From: Bordetella parapertussis
GTDB taxonomy: Bacteria; Pseudomonadota; Gammaproteobacteria; Burkholderiales; Burkholderiaceae_C
Reading direction: 5' to 3'
Length of the DNA stretch: 64,000 nucleotides
Assembly: GCA_945901125.1 (NCBI GenBank)
Contig: CAMDKD010000004.1
Location: forward strand, 54,707 to 118,706
In this document: positions 16,478-27,118 of the stretch, piece after piece
Numbering within the stretch: the stretch's first letter is position 1
Layout: every line of letters starts with the position of its first letter
The notes under the pieces: generated by a model
The model's database searches: none
What the model saw: only the letters and a program-made list of their open reading frames with translations
Told to the model about the DNA's origin: nothing
Position numbers and translations under genes: made by a program

Positions 16478-18028
16478 TTGAAAAACACCATCAGCTGTTC
16501 TCCCTACTTGGCCTGTCTGCTGTCACTGTCACTTGCAGCCGTTAGTCCGGCGGCATTGGCACAAACCCAGCCAGCCCGTTTGCCGCACATAGGTGACGGC
16601 AACAGCATGAGTGTCCCGCAGGAACGCAAGCTGGGCGAAGCCATCATGCGCCAGATCATGCCTGACCCGGACTATCTGGATGACCCGGTGCTGGTGGATT
16701 ATTTACAAGGCATCTGGCAACCGCTCAAAGAGTCGGCCAGGCAACTGGGCAATCTCACCCCGGAGTTGGACGAGAGTTTCAGCTGGAGCCTGTTTCTGGT
16801 GCGCGACCGCTCGGTCAATGCCTTTGCCTTGCCGGGTGGCTACATGGGCGTACACCTTGGATTGATTGCTGTGGTCACCAGCCGTGACGAACTGGCCGCA
16901 GTGATGGGGCATGAGTTAAGTCACGTGACCCAGCGCCATATCGCGCGCATGCAAGACAGTCAGGGCAGACAAACACCGTGGATGATCGCCAGCATCATGC
17001 TGGGCGTGCTGGCGGCAAGCAAAAGCCCGGATGCGGCCAACGCCATGATCATGGGCGGTACTGCATCCATGGCACAGAGTCAGTTGAATTTTTCAAGAGA
17101 CATGGAGCGCGAAGCTGACCGCTTGGGCTATGCCGTCATGACAAATGCCGGGTTTGAGCCGCAAGGTGTGGTCGGCATGTTCCAGAAACTCGCCCAGGCC
17201 TCGCGCTTGAATGACAGCGGCGGCTACCCTTACCTGCGCAGTCACCCGTTGACCACCGAGCGCATAGGCGATATGCAGTCGCGCATGGGCACAGAAGTCA
17301 TTCAAACCAAAGTACGTCCGCAGACCATGGCGCATGCCATGATGCAGGCTAGGGCGCGCGCTTTGATGAGCAAGCGTGCTGAAGAAATTCAAGATCTGGT
17401 GCTGGCATACGAAAACGAAACCAACACCCGCAATACACAAGCCCAGCAGGCGGGGTTGTTGTATGCAGCAGTCATGGCCTATACCGAGCAAAGACAAGCT
17501 GACAAAGCCTTGCAGGCGTTAAACCGTTTGATGGTATTGAGCGCGAATGATACGCAAGGCTTGAGCGCCACCCGCTGGCTGGCGGCGGATACACAGCGAC
17601 TACTGGGCAGGCATGCCGAATGTTTGAAATTTTTAAACGATGTGCCAGCATCCCGTGCCCGTTTGCTGTTGCAGGCCCAATGCCGTGTCGCGTCTCAAAA
17701 ACCTGCTTTAGTCGAGCAGGCCGCAGACCAATTGCAACTTTGGCTGGCCGACCATCCCAAGGATCCGCTGGCATGGGACCTGACTGCGTACGCCTATGCG
17801 CAAAGCGGTCAAGCTTTGCGCGCCTTGCGTGCCGAGGCCGAAGCCAAAGCCGTGCGCTTGGATGAGGTCGCCGCGATTGACCGTTTGCGCGCCGCTCAGT
17901 CGCTGGCGCGTGAGCTCACACAACAAGGCAAGTTGGATCTCGGCGGCCAGCAGGAAGCCTCCATCATCGATGCGCGCTTGAGGGCGCTTGAGGCAAAACG
18001 CAGCGAGTTGTTGCACCCTAATAAGTGA
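16478..18028 (+). CDS. bepA: M48 family periplasmic metalloprotease with TPR region (BepA/YfgC-like)
   Basis: BepA proteins are periplasmic protease-chaperones that support outer-membrane protein and LptD assembly. The 516-residue product has a signal peptide (cleavage near AALA-QTQ, about 29), the zinc site HELSH (145-149) within VMGHELSHVTQRH, and the third zinc ligand in EREADRLGY at about 211. A C-terminal helical half with Ala/Leu-rich repeats is consistent with TPR units. The start appears to be TTG 16478. Its stop overlaps the GTG start of the next gene (GTGA), so the two are coupled. Confidence 0.9.
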   Translation: MKNTISCSPYLACLLSLSLAAVSPAALAQTQPARLPHIGDGNSMSVPQERKLGEAIMRQIMPDPDYLDDPVLVDYLQGIWQPLKESARQLGNLTPELDESFSWSLFLVRDRSVNAFALPGGYMGVHLGLIAVVTSRDELAAVMGHELSHVTQRHIARMQDSQGRQTPWMIASIMLGVLAASKSPDAANAMIMGGTASMAQSQLNFSRDMEREADRLGYAVMTNAGFEPQGVVGMFQKLAQASRLNDSGGYPYLRSHPLTTERIGDMQSRMGTEVIQTKVRPQTMAHAMMQARARALMSKRAEEIQDLVLAYENETNTRNTQAQQAGLLYAAVMAYTEQRQADKALQALNRLMVLSANDTQGLSATRWLAADTQRLLGRHAECLKFLNDVPASRARLLLQAQCRVASQKPALVEQAADQLQLWLADHPKDPLAWDLTAYAYAQSGQALRALRAEAEAKAVRLDEVAAIDRLRAAQSLARELTQQGKLDLGGQQEASIIDARLRALEAKRSELLHPNK

Positions 18029-18462
18029 CCGCCAACATGGCACCGCAAAGCATACACATCACAGACATTGAAGCTGCAATTAACTACTGGCGGCTTTTGA
18101 AGCCCTCGCCAGACGGGGTGACGTTAGCGGCCGAATTGCGCGCGCTGGCCGAGGTGTATGCGCTGATGATTTACCACCGCCAGGAAGAGGCGGCGGAGCA
18201 AGGCTTTCCAGCCAAGGCTTATGCGGCCTGGCGTGCTTGGTACGACACCACGCCTGATACGCCGTGCATCGCCATCTGTTCGACCAGCCAGGGCGACCCG
18301 GTATGCAAAGGCTGCGGCCGCAGTTTTGAAGAGGTGCAGTACTGGACCGAAATGAGCCCTGGGGCCAAGCGACATGTGTGGCGGCGCATCACTTTGTCGC
18401 GCTCGTCCTGGCGGTTTAACCGGTATGCGGAACGGGCCGCTGAGGGCGTGGACAAGGCTTAG
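18025..18462 (+). CDS. DUF3717-DUF1289 two-domain protein
   Basis: The N-terminal half (IHITDIEAAINYWR ... ELRALAEVYALMIYH) matches the DUF3717 pattern, a short helical domain. The second half, from about residue 78, is a DUF1289 domain with PCIAICSTSQGDPVCKGCGR, four closely spaced cysteines suited to a metal or Fe-S site, then the aromatic stretch EVQYWTEM. Total length is 145 residues. The start is GTG 18025 overlapping the bepA stop; an ATG four codons later is the alternative. The function of both families is unknown; a small redox or metal-binding regulator is possible. It is convergent with purB. Confidence 0.85.
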   Translation: MTANMAPQSIHITDIEAAINYWRLLKPSPDGVTLAAELRALAEVYALMIYHRQEEAAEQGFPAKAYAAWRAWYDTTPDTPCIAICSTSQGDPVCKGCGRSFEEVQYWTEMSPGAKRHVWRRITLSRSSWRFNRYAERAAEGVDKA

Positions 18463-18551
18463 ATTGCAGCATCATGAAGCAGCCAAGCGCTCGGCTGATT
18501 AGTGCATACAAGCCGATGCTTGAAGACTTGAAACGCAAAAGCAAGCGGCGC

Positions 18552-19982
<1,431 letters not shown>

Positions 19983-20060
19983 TTAGGGCCAGTGACACAG
20001 GCGACAGATCAAACAATTAGTAACGATAAAATAAAGCGAGAACAACAAATCAGACTTCAT

Positions 20061-20675
20061 ATGAAATTGATAGGCGCTGTGACCAGCCCGTATGTGCGCA
20101 AAGTTCGCATTGTGATGGCCGAAAAAAAACTGGAATACCAGTTCGAGCTCGAAGATGTATGGGCGCCCGATTCGACCATTGTTGAATTCAACCCCTTAGG
20201 CAAAGTGCCGTGTTTGTTGATGGAAGCCGGCGAAGCCTTGTATGACTCGCGCGTCATTGTGGAATACCTGGACACCTTGTCACCTGTCGGTAAGCTGATC
20301 CCGCCGGGCGGTCGCGAGCGCACCGAAGTCAAAGTCTGGGAAGCACTGGCCGATGGTTTGCTGGACGCTGCGATTGCAGCCAGAATGGAAGCGCACTGGG
20401 CCGGGCGCACTGAAGCGCAACGCAGTCAAGTATGGATAGACCGGCAACTCGGCAAAGTGCACGACAGCCTGGCCGCCATGTCGCGCGCCTTGGGTGAAAA
20501 CACCATGTGTTGCGGCATTCATTTATCGCTGGCAGATATCGCTGTCGGTTGCGCGCTGGCTTATTTGGATTTCCGTTATCCGCATATCGCCTGGCGCAGC
20601 GACTTCCCGAATCTGCAGCGTTTGCAGGACAAGCTGATGCAACGCAGCAGCTTTATTGAAACGGTTCCTGTCTAG
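20061..20675 (+). CDS. Glutathione S-transferase family protein
   Basis: The 204-residue product has a thioredoxin-like N-terminal domain starting MKLIGAVTSPYVRKVRIVM, with the candidate glutathione-activating Ser9 in TSPYVRK. NPLGKVPCLL carries the cis-proline, and YDSRVIVEYLD the SR glutathione-binding pair. An all-helical C-terminal domain contains SLADIAVGCALAYLDFR. The start is ATG 20061; the frame is open far upstream, but that part runs back over the purB promoter and start. It sits divergent from purB and convergent with the eight-gene operon. A detoxification role is likely; the substrate is unknown. Confidence 0.92.
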   Translation: MKLIGAVTSPYVRKVRIVMAEKKLEYQFELEDVWAPDSTIVEFNPLGKVPCLLMEAGEALYDSRVIVEYLDTLSPVGKLIPPGGRERTEVKVWEALADGLLDAAIAARMEAHWAGRTEAQRSQVWIDRQLGKVHDSLAAMSRALGENTMCCGIHLSLADIAVGCALAYLDFRYPHIAWRSDFPNLQRLQDKLMQRSSFIETVPV

Positions 20676-20714
20676 TTTGTAGCGTTCTTACCGGATCAAG
20701 GCAGTCAAACAAGC

Positions 20715-21176
20715 TCAGCTGTTGACGCGTTTTTTCAACCAGCGCATCAAGCCGCCAACCAGCGGCAGTTTTTCATACAGCTCTTCGGCCGGGTCCCAAT
20801 AGTCGCGGTGTGATTGGACGCGCCATTCGCCTTGGGCAGTGAGTGCGAATACCAGGTGCGAGCCGCCGTGTATGCATTGCTCTACATCGGATTGCATGGT
20901 TTTGAAGCGAAATAAAAAATCCCAGACCAGAAAACACTGGTTGCCTTGCACCAACCGGGATGTCACCACAAAACGGGGTTGGACCAAGCTGTCAAACATG
21001 TGCTGAAAAATCGCTTGAATCTCAGACAGGCCTTGTACGTTTTTGAAAGGATCTTTGAAACGCGCATCGTCGGCGTACCAGTCGCCCATGCGGGCAATGT
21101 CATGCGCTTGCAGATGTTCAAACCCTTGCACCAGTTCGTCTACCAAAGTCGCAGGAATCTCGGGGATGCTGTCCAT
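20715..21176 (-). CDS. NTF2-like / SnoaL-like domain protein
   Basis: The 153-residue protein has the NTF2-like fold pattern, with HDIARMGDWYADDARFKDPF near the start and a hydrophobic cone built of later strands (FVVTSRLVQGN, CFLVWDFLFRF). It is the last gene of the tight minus-strand operon, 2 bp after the SDR gene. Related small proteins occur at the same place in lipid-modification clusters of other proteobacteria; their role is not established. It may bind a lipid or aromatic intermediate. No signal peptide is seen, so it is probably cytoplasmic. Confidence 0.8.
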   Translation of the reverse strand: MDSIPEIPATLVDELVQGFEHLQAHDIARMGDWYADDARFKDPFKNVQGLSEIQAIFQHMFDSLVQPRFVVTSRLVQGNQCFLVWDFLFRFKTMQSDVEQCIHGGSHLVFALTAQGEWRVQSHRDYWDPAEELYEKLPLVGGLMRWLKKRVNS

Positions 21177-21178
21177 GT

Positions 21179-21961
21179 TTACAAGCCTGTGAATTTGCGC
21201 ACCAGCGGGAAATACCAGCGGTAAGGCAGTATGCGCAGCAAGCGCATCACCCGGGTAAAGCGCTTAGGGAAATGTATGTCAAACAAACCATCTCGCCAGC
21301 CTTGCAACATGGCCTGCGCGGCCTGCGCCGGTGAAATGAGTGCAGGCATGTGGAAATTGTTTTGCTCGGTCAAGGGCGTGGCCACAAAGCCCGGGTGCAC
21401 CACGCTCACACTTATGCCCCGGTCTTTCAAGTCCAGGTAAAGAATTTCAGCGAGATGGGTGAGCGCGGCTTTGGTCGGGCCGTAGGCCAGGCTGTTGGGC
21501 AGACCTCTGTAACCCGCCACGCTGGACACCAGACTGAGGTGGCCGCGGCCTTGGGCCAGCAGCGCGGGCAAGACAGCATCCAGCAGCAGCAGCGCACCGG
21601 TGTAATTCACGTTCAAATGCGTTTGCATGCTGCCCAGATCAAAAGCGGTCGCTGTTTCAGCGTGGTAAAAACCGGCGCAATAAATGATCACATCCAAACC
21701 GTGTTGAGCTTGTAATGAATCGGCGGCTTGCTTGAGCGCGTTGGCATCCGTCACATCCAAAGCCATGGCCACAGAGCCGGGGTGCTGAGCGGTAAATTCA
21801 TGCAATAAGTCAGCCTGGCGCGCCGACACGCAGACTCGCGCACCCGCTGAATGCAGCGCCTGTGCGCAGGCCAAACCGATACCGCTGGAGGCACCGACCA
21901 GCCAGACGCTGCGACCGTGCCAGTCGGCGATGGGCGGGTTGAACGGGGAGAAAAACGCCAT
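21179..21961 (-). CDS. Short-chain dehydrogenase/reductase
   Basis: This is a classical NAD(P)-dependent SDR of 260 residues. The cofactor loop is LVGASSGIGLACAQAL, a cofactor-stabilising NV segment follows, catalytic Ser lies in VSSVAGYRG and the Tyr-Lys pair is YGPTK. Near the C-terminus are hydrophobic and basic stretches (RWYFPLVRKF) that could contact the membrane. It lies 6 bp after the DUF3833 lipoprotein gene and 2 bp before the NTF2-like gene, clearly co-transcribed. In the context of a fatty-acid-modifying operon it may act on an acyl-chain alcohol or ketone, but the substrate is inference. Confidence 0.9.
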   Translation of the reverse strand: MAFFSPFNPPIADWHGRSVWLVGASSGIGLACAQALHSAGARVCVSARQADLLHEFTAQHPGSVAMALDVTDANALKQAADSLQAQHGLDVIIYCAGFYHAETATAFDLGSMQTHLNVNYTGALLLLDAVLPALLAQGRGHLSLVSSVAGYRGLPNSLAYGPTKAALTHLAEILYLDLKDRGISVSVVHPGFVATPLTEQNNFHMPALISPAQAAQAMLQGWRDGLFDIHFPKRFTRVMRLLRILPYRWYFPLVRKFTGL

Positions 21962-21967
21962 GGTTTT

Positions 21968-22504
21968 TTAAGCGCGCTTGGTGAAAGACAAAGTGACTTC
22001 ACCCAGAAAAATACCGAACTTAGACATTGAAGCTTTGTTCAGCATGACTTGCTCGTTCATCAAATACATCCAGTCGTCAAACTGCACCTGCCATACCTGA
22101 TCGTTGACCGGCAAGGCCATGGTGTAACGCCAGTTGAACGCATTGCCGCGCGTGTGGCCTTCTGCGCTGCCTATGACGTCGCCGGCCTGGCCGCTGAAGC
22201 GCCCGTCGCCCAGGTGAGTGAGTGTCCAGATGCGTTTTTGGGTGGTGCCGTCGCTGTAAACAAAGTCTTCATCGAGCACGCCTTGCTCGCCGTTCCAGAT
22301 GCAATGCATGACCACGGTAAAGCGCTTGACCACCTTGCCGGAGCGGTCGGTGAATATGCCCCAAGCGTCGACGACGCCGTTGAAATAGCGGCGCAAGTCC
22401 AGCGCTGGTTGCTCGCTGGCGTAATCGTTGACCGAGGGTCCGGCGCAACCGCCGGCGGCTAGCGCAGCAGAAGCGGTGGCTAAAAGCATTGTGCGTCTTT
22501 GCAT
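21968..22504 (-). CDS. DUF3833 family lipoprotein
   Basis: The 178-residue product starts MQRRTMLLATASAALAAGGC, a lipoprotein signal with lipobox cysteine at 20. The mature part contains DLRRYFNGVVDAWGIFTDRSG and many alternating strands ending in WMYLMNEQVMLNKASMSKFG, the pattern of DUF3833 proteins, which look lipocalin-like. It is predicted to be anchored in the outer or inner membrane facing the periplasm. The ATG at 22502-22504 lies 2 bp downstream of the transporter stop. A lipid-carrying role would fit the operon, but this is inference. Confidence 0.85.
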   Translation of the reverse strand: MQRRTMLLATASAALAAGGCAGPSVNDYASEQPALDLRRYFNGVVDAWGIFTDRSGKVVKRFTVVMHCIWNGEQGVLDEDFVYSDGTTQKRIWTLTHLGDGRFSGQAGDVIGSAEGHTRGNAFNWRYTMALPVNDQVWQVQFDDWMYLMNEQVMLNKASMSKFGIFLGEVTLSFTKRA

Positions 22505-22506
22505 CT

Positions 22507-23784
22507 TTACTCCATGGGTTGCGTTTGCGCGGCGGACCTGAATAAGACCCAGCCCGCCAACAGTTTCAATATACATGGCAGCAAGGCGTAAGCCCAGCTG
22601 AGTGCCAACAAAGCAGGCGCATCGCGCGCGCCGACGGCATATCCCAACCATTGCAGCAAGGGCAGGCTCAGACCGGCGGCCAGCGCCAGGTTGAGCTTGG
22701 TTGCCACTTGCCACCAGCCGAAAAAAGCGCCGCTGCGCGCCGAGTCGGTTTCTGTGTGTTGCAACAAGCCATTGAGCAAAGCGCCGGGCGCGATCAAATC
22801 CACGCCCAAGGCAAGTCCGGACAGCAAACACACCACGGTGTAAGCCAGTTCGTCACCCGCGCCCAGGCCCAGTGTCCAGATAAAAACGGCAACCGCCAGC
22901 AGCATGCCGGCTAACCAGCTGCGGCGCAAACCGTACCGCGATATGCAAAACAGCCACAAGGGCATAGACACAGCCGCCGCCAGAAAATACGCACCCAGAA
23001 ACTGGCTTTGCAAGCTCTGCGGCAGTTGCAACCTGTCTTCGACGAAGAACAGCATCAAGGTCGCCGGTATGGCCGAGGCTATGCCGTTCAACATGAAGAC
23101 CAGCAGCAAGCGGCGAAATCCGGCGTTGCGCCATGGTTGAACCATGCTTTGCCGCAACGGTAAAGCAGCGGTGTCATGCAATGCCACAGGCCGTGGCGCA
23201 TACCACCAGGCCCACAGCGACAGACCCAGCAGCACGGCAAAACCGCTGACCAGCGCTTCCATGCCCCACCAGCCCGGCACCAGCGAGGCCAGTATCACGC
23301 CGACCAGTCCCAGACCTTCGCGCCAGCCGACCAGCCGACTTCTCATCTGCGCGTCCCCGCTCAGGCGTGCGCCCCAGGTTTGCAGCGCGATGTTTAAAAA
23401 GCTGTAAGAAAGATAGCTGACCACCAGCGCCGCCAGCACCAGCAGCAGCAAAGTTTCGATGGTGATGCTGTTACCCGTCAGCCAATGCGGGAAAAACAGC
23501 AGCAGAAAACCGGTGGCCAGTGTCACCGCCACCAGCCAACTGCGCCGCAACAAAGTAACGCCACCGGCTTGCAGCAAGCGATCCACCACGAGGCCGAGCA
23601 AGGGATCGAGCAGCGCGTCCAGCAGGCGCGCGATCAGCAACAAAGCACCGATCAAGCCAATGGACACACCGAACTGCGTGGCAAAGTAATGCGGCCAGAT
23701 CACGTACAAAGGCAAGGCCACAAACGCCAGCGGCAAGGCAGGCAAGCCAAGCATGGCCAGCGCCCGGCTACCGCTTGGGTTCAT
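22507..23784 (-). CDS. MFS transporter of the GPH (MelB-like) type
   Basis: The 425-residue protein has about twelve hydrophobic segments and the MelB-like pattern LLIARLLDALLDPLLG near segment 2, where acidic residues bind a coupling cation in sugar symporters, then WREGLGLVG. The start ATG 23782-23784 overlaps the stop of the methyltransferase gene (ATGA). Similar GPH-type transporters sit beside cyclopropane-fatty-acid-synthase-like genes in many proteobacteria, where a sugar substrate seems unlikely. A lipid or lipid-precursor movement function can be suggested but not shown. Confidence 0.87.
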   Translation of the reverse strand: MNPSGSRALAMLGLPALPLAFVALPLYVIWPHYFATQFGVSIGLIGALLLIARLLDALLDPLLGLVVDRLLQAGGVTLLRRSWLVAVTLATGFLLLFFPHWLTGNSITIETLLLLVLAALVVSYLSYSFLNIALQTWGARLSGDAQMRSRLVGWREGLGLVGVILASLVPGWWGMEALVSGFAVLLGLSLWAWWYAPRPVALHDTAALPLRQSMVQPWRNAGFRRLLLVFMLNGIASAIPATLMLFFVEDRLQLPQSLQSQFLGAYFLAAAVSMPLWLFCISRYGLRRSWLAGMLLAVAVFIWTLGLGAGDELAYTVVCLLSGLALGVDLIAPGALLNGLLQHTETDSARSGAFFGWWQVATKLNLALAAGLSLPLLQWLGYAVGARDAPALLALSWAYALLPCILKLLAGWVLFRSAAQTQPME

Positions 23785-25010
23785 GCGGGTTTGTGCAAAG
23801 TGAATTGCACCACGTCGGTGTTGTGTTCCAGAAAAGCAGCTTCGCAATAGCACAGGTAAAACAGCCAGGTGCGCTCAAAGCGGCGGTCAAACCCCAGCTC
23901 TGGCATTCGGGCGTTAGCTTGCACAAAAGACTCGCGCCAGCGTTTTAAGGTTTCCGCGTAATCCAGTCCGAAGGCGAATTGATCAACCACCTGCAAACCG
24001 GCGGCGCGGGCCTGGGCGACGAAGGTTTGCTTGCTTGGCAGAAAACCGCCCGGGAAAATGTATTGTTGAATGAAGTCGGTGCCCAGCGCATAGCGCTCGA
24101 ACAGTGCGTCGTCAATGACTATGCTTTGAATACAAGCGCGGCCGCCGGGCTTGAGCAGTCTGGCGATGGTCTGGAAATAGGTGGGCCAGTATTCGCGTCC
24201 TACCGCTTCAATCATTTCAATGGAACAGATGGCGTCATACGGGCCGTCGCTGGTGTCGCGGTAATCCTGTAAGCGCAAATCAGCAGCAATGGCCCGGGCG
24301 TGCAGGCGTTCGGTGGCGTAAGCCAGCTGTGATGGACTGAGCGTGATGCCTGTCATCTGTGCGCCGAATTCGCGTGCGCCGATCTCGGCCAAACCGCCCC
24401 AGCCGCAGCCGATTTCCAGCACCCGCACGCCCGCTCCCGGCTCAACGCCGGCCATGCGCAGGGCGCGGCGCACTTTGGCGTGTTGCGCGGCTTGCAAGTC
24501 CTGTTGGCGGTTGCCGTCAAACCAAGCCGAGGAATACGTCATGCTGTCGTCCAGCCATAAACCGTAAAACGCATTGCCCAGGTCGTAATGCGCGTGTATG
24601 TTTTTGCTACTGTTCTTTTTGGTGTTGCGTCGCATCCAGTGGCGCAGCTGGTAGGCCAGGCGGCCCCACCAGGTGCCGAAAATCATGTCGTCCATGGGGC
24701 GGCGGTTGACCACCAGCAATTGCATCAAGGCGGTCAAGTCGGGCGTGTCCCAGTCACCGGCGATATAGCTTTCTGCAAAGCCTATGTCGCCCGAGCGCAA
24801 GGCAGCGCCGAACACCTGCCAGTTGTGTAATTCAATAGCCGCTTGCGGCCCGTGCTCGTTGCCGAAGCGAATTGCGCGACCGTCGGGCAAGGTCATGTGC
24901 AAACTGCCGCTGCTGATGGACTGCAACATGCCCAGCGCGCGTCTGGCGGCAACGGGCACGGCTTTGCCCAGATCGGGCAAAGTGAATTCGGGTGTTTGAT
25001 AGGTTGGCAT
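23781..25010 (-). CDS. cfa: Cyclopropane-fatty-acyl-phospholipid synthase family methyltransferase
   Basis: Members use S-adenosylmethionine to methylenate or methylate the double bond of phospholipid acyl chains at the membrane. The 409-residue product shows HYDLGNAFYGLWLD, the SAM motif VLEIGCGWGGLAE, the catalytic-region SIEMIEAVGREYW and the FIQQYIFPGG loop. ATG 25008-25010 (MPTYQTPEF) is preferred; the frame is open upstream but would run into the DUF1365 gene. It lies 17 bp after DUF1365 and overlaps the transporter gene. Besides cyclopropanation, some relatives make methyl-branched or furan fatty acids, so the product here is uncertain. Confidence 0.92.
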   Translation of the reverse strand: MPTYQTPEFTLPDLGKAVPVAARRALGMLQSISSGSLHMTLPDGRAIRFGNEHGPQAAIELHNWQVFGAALRSGDIGFAESYIAGDWDTPDLTALMQLLVVNRRPMDDMIFGTWWGRLAYQLRHWMRRNTKKNSSKNIHAHYDLGNAFYGLWLDDSMTYSSAWFDGNRQQDLQAAQHAKVRRALRMAGVEPGAGVRVLEIGCGWGGLAEIGAREFGAQMTGITLSPSQLAYATERLHARAIAADLRLQDYRDTSDGPYDAICSIEMIEAVGREYWPTYFQTIARLLKPGGRACIQSIVIDDALFERYALGTDFIQQYIFPGGFLPSKQTFVAQARAAGLQVVDQFAFGLDYAETLKRWRESFVQANARMPELGFDRRFERTWLFYLCYCEAAFLEHNTDVVQFTLHKPA

Positions 25011-25027
25011 GGTGGTTGAGGGAAAAA

Positions 25028-25819
25028 TCAATGGCCACCACGGGTGGCGAACTGTTCTGGGGGAGAGGGTTTGGTGACCAGCGGCACGCGCTTGAGCCAC
25101 AGTTGCAGCGCCTGCCAGTGAATGCGCACTATCACACCTATGCTGTGCATGGGGTGCGACCACAAAGCGCGGCGCAAACCGGCTGCGCTGAGTGTGTGCA
25201 AGCGGCCGCTGACGCTGGTGCTGATCAACGGGCCGTCTGCATCGCTGTGGTCTATGCGCACCACGCTGCGCTGGCCTTGTGCGTCAGCGGTGCGCATAAA
25301 GCGAAACGCATAATTGCCACGCACTTCACAAAATGGCGATACATAAAACACTTTGTCAGCCGGCATGCTGACCCCGTAACGCGGCGACGGCAGCACATAG
25401 CAATGGCGCTCACCAAACGTATTGTTGACCTCGGCGACGATGGCGGCCAGCGAATCGTCGGCCCGGTGGCAATACCAGAAGCTGACCGGCTTGAACACAT
25501 AACCCAGTACGCGCGCATAAGTGTGCAGCCAGACCTCGCCGACGGCATCGTCTATGCCTTGGGCAAGCAGCAACTCATCCAGCCAGGCCAAGGCACCGCC
25601 TTGTGCCGGTGCGCGCCCGTCACCATGGTCTGCATCGTGAAAAGAAATCAAGCCGCGCCGGTTGACGGCCAGAGCGCTGCCGCCCTGGCGCGCCATGCTG
25701 CGCATGGGCAGCAGCAAAAACCAGGTGCGGTAGGCGAACGCATGCAGACGCGGGCGCTGGCGCGTGTGGCGGACTTCGCCGGTGCCTATCAGCGGCTGGT
25801 GGTTGACGGGCGTGTTCAT
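25028..25819 (-). CDS. DUF1365 family protein
   Basis: The 263-residue protein has the DUF1365 pattern: GEVRHTRQRPRLHAFAYR near the start, PVSFWYCHRADDSLAAIVAEVNNTFGERH in the middle with KVFYVSPFCEV, and a C-terminal segment mentioning HSIGVIVRIHWQAL. DUF1365 genes almost always sit between an FAD oxidoreductase and a cyclopropane-fatty-acid-synthase-like gene, as here. The biochemical role is not known to me; an involvement in acyl-chain modification is inferred from this linkage. The start overlaps the stop of the oxidoreductase gene by four bases. Confidence 0.9.
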   Translation of the reverse strand: MNTPVNHQPLIGTGEVRHTRQRPRLHAFAYRTWFLLLPMRSMARQGGSALAVNRRGLISFHDADHGDGRAPAQGGALAWLDELLLAQGIDDAVGEVWLHTYARVLGYVFKPVSFWYCHRADDSLAAIVAEVNNTFGERHCYVLPSPRYGVSMPADKVFYVSPFCEVRGNYAFRFMRTADAQGQRSVVRIDHSDADGPLISTSVSGRLHTLSAAGLRRALWSHPMHSIGVIVRIHWQALQLWLKRVPLVTKPSPPEQFATRGGH

Positions 25820-27117
25820 GCCGGTTCTTCCGCCATCAGTTTCTGCAAAATCCCTTGAGCCGCCGCGCGCCCGGCTTTGAAACCGTCTTCATGAAAACCG
25901 TAACCCGTCCAGGCGCCGGCAAACCAGGTGTGTTGACGGCCTTGCAAGCTGCCGAGCCGGCGTTGCGCCTGAATGGCAGCCAGGTCAAACACGGGGTGTG
26001 AATACTCAAATCGCCCGAGCACATGTTCTGGGGCAATCGGGCGGTCTGGATTCAACGAGACGAACACATCTTGCGTGAACGGCAGCGGTTGCAGTTTGTT
26101 CAACCAGTAATGCAGACAGACGTGTGCGTTTTCGCAGGTATTTGTCGTGCGCTGGTAGTTCCAGGCGGCCCAGGCCAGGCGTTGACGCGGCATCACCGAA
26201 GCGTCGGTGTGCAACACCGCCAGGTTGTCCTGAAAGCCGATGTCAGACAACACAGTGTGTTCCTCGGCGCTGGCTTGCGCCAACAGACGCAAGCCCTGGT
26301 CAGCATGGGTGGCAATCACCACATGGTCAAATTGTTGCGCGCCCAGCGCTGTGTGTAACACCACGCCTTGCTCGTCGCGTTCTATCGACAGCACGGGGGT
26401 GTTCAGGTGTTTGTTTGCGATGCGCGAGGTAATGGCTTGTACGTAATGCTTGGCCCCGCCTTGCACCGTGAACCATTGCGGGCGGTTGTTCACTTGAAAG
26501 AGACCGTGGTTATCGCAAAAGCGCACCATGGTGGCCGCAGGAAATTGCAGCATTAGAGCGGTCGGGCAACTCCAGATGCAACCCAGCATGGGCAGCAAAT
26601 AGTTGTCTTTGAAGGTGACGCCGAAACCGTGAATGTCTAAAAAATCCTGCAAAGGCTGCATCAAGGCGCCATCGTCATAGGACTGAGCCAGTCGGGTACA
26701 CAGCTGGTTAAAGCGGATGATTTCGCGCAACAGCCACCAGAACTTAGGCCGCAACAAATTGCTGCGCTGGGCAAACACGCTATTCAGATCAGCACCATTC
26801 CACTCGAGTGTGCGCCCGCTGTTGCCCCAGGGCGCTTGCACCGAAAAAGACATGTCTGAATGTGCGGTCTGTACGCCGAGTTGCTCAAACAAATCGATCA
26901 AGCCGGGGTAGGTGCGTTCGTTATAAACCAGAAAGCCGGTATCAACGCCGTAGCTGACATGGCCGTTTGCCCCCGGCAGGGTGATATCTACCGTATGTGT
27001 ATGGCCACCAAAATAGTCACCTGCCTCAAACAGACTGATGTCGGCGTGTCCGTGTAAGTGATGGGCTGCAGACAGGCCCGCAATGCCCGAGCCGACAATC
27101 GCTACCCGGGCGTTCAT
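25816..27117 (-). CDS. FAD-dependent oxidoreductase (amine-oxidase-like fold)
   Basis: The 433-residue product begins MNARVAIVGSGIAGLSAAHHL, the dinucleotide-binding GxGxxG loop, followed by the acidic end of strand 2 (LFEAGDYFGGHTH). The C-terminal FAD motif ends TWFAGAWTGYGFHEDG. It resembles phytoene-desaturase-like or amine-oxidase-like flavoproteins that accompany DUF1365 and CFA-synthase-like genes. It may desaturate or oxidise a modified acyl chain. It lies 1 bp after the glutathione peroxidase stop and overlaps DUF1365 by four bases, so the operon is tightly coupled. Confidence 0.9.
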   Translation of the reverse strand: MNARVAIVGSGIAGLSAAHHLHGHADISLFEAGDYFGGHTHTVDITLPGANGHVSYGVDTGFLVYNERTYPGLIDLFEQLGVQTAHSDMSFSVQAPWGNSGRTLEWNGADLNSVFAQRSNLLRPKFWWLLREIIRFNQLCTRLAQSYDDGALMQPLQDFLDIHGFGVTFKDNYLLPMLGCIWSCPTALMLQFPAATMVRFCDNHGLFQVNNRPQWFTVQGGAKHYVQAITSRIANKHLNTPVLSIERDEQGVVLHTALGAQQFDHVVIATHADQGLRLLAQASAEEHTVLSDIGFQDNLAVLHTDASVMPRQRLAWAAWNYQRTTNTCENAHVCLHYWLNKLQPLPFTQDVFVSLNPDRPIAPEHVLGRFEYSHPVFDLAAIQAQRRLGSLQGRQHTWFAGAWTGYGFHEDGFKAGRAAAQGILQKLMAEEPA

Positions 27118-27118
27118 G

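Noticed and set aside
25011..25163. N-terminal extension of the cfa frame upstream of 25010
   Set aside because: It would overlap the DUF1365 3' end, and conserved sequence begins at MPTYQTPEF.
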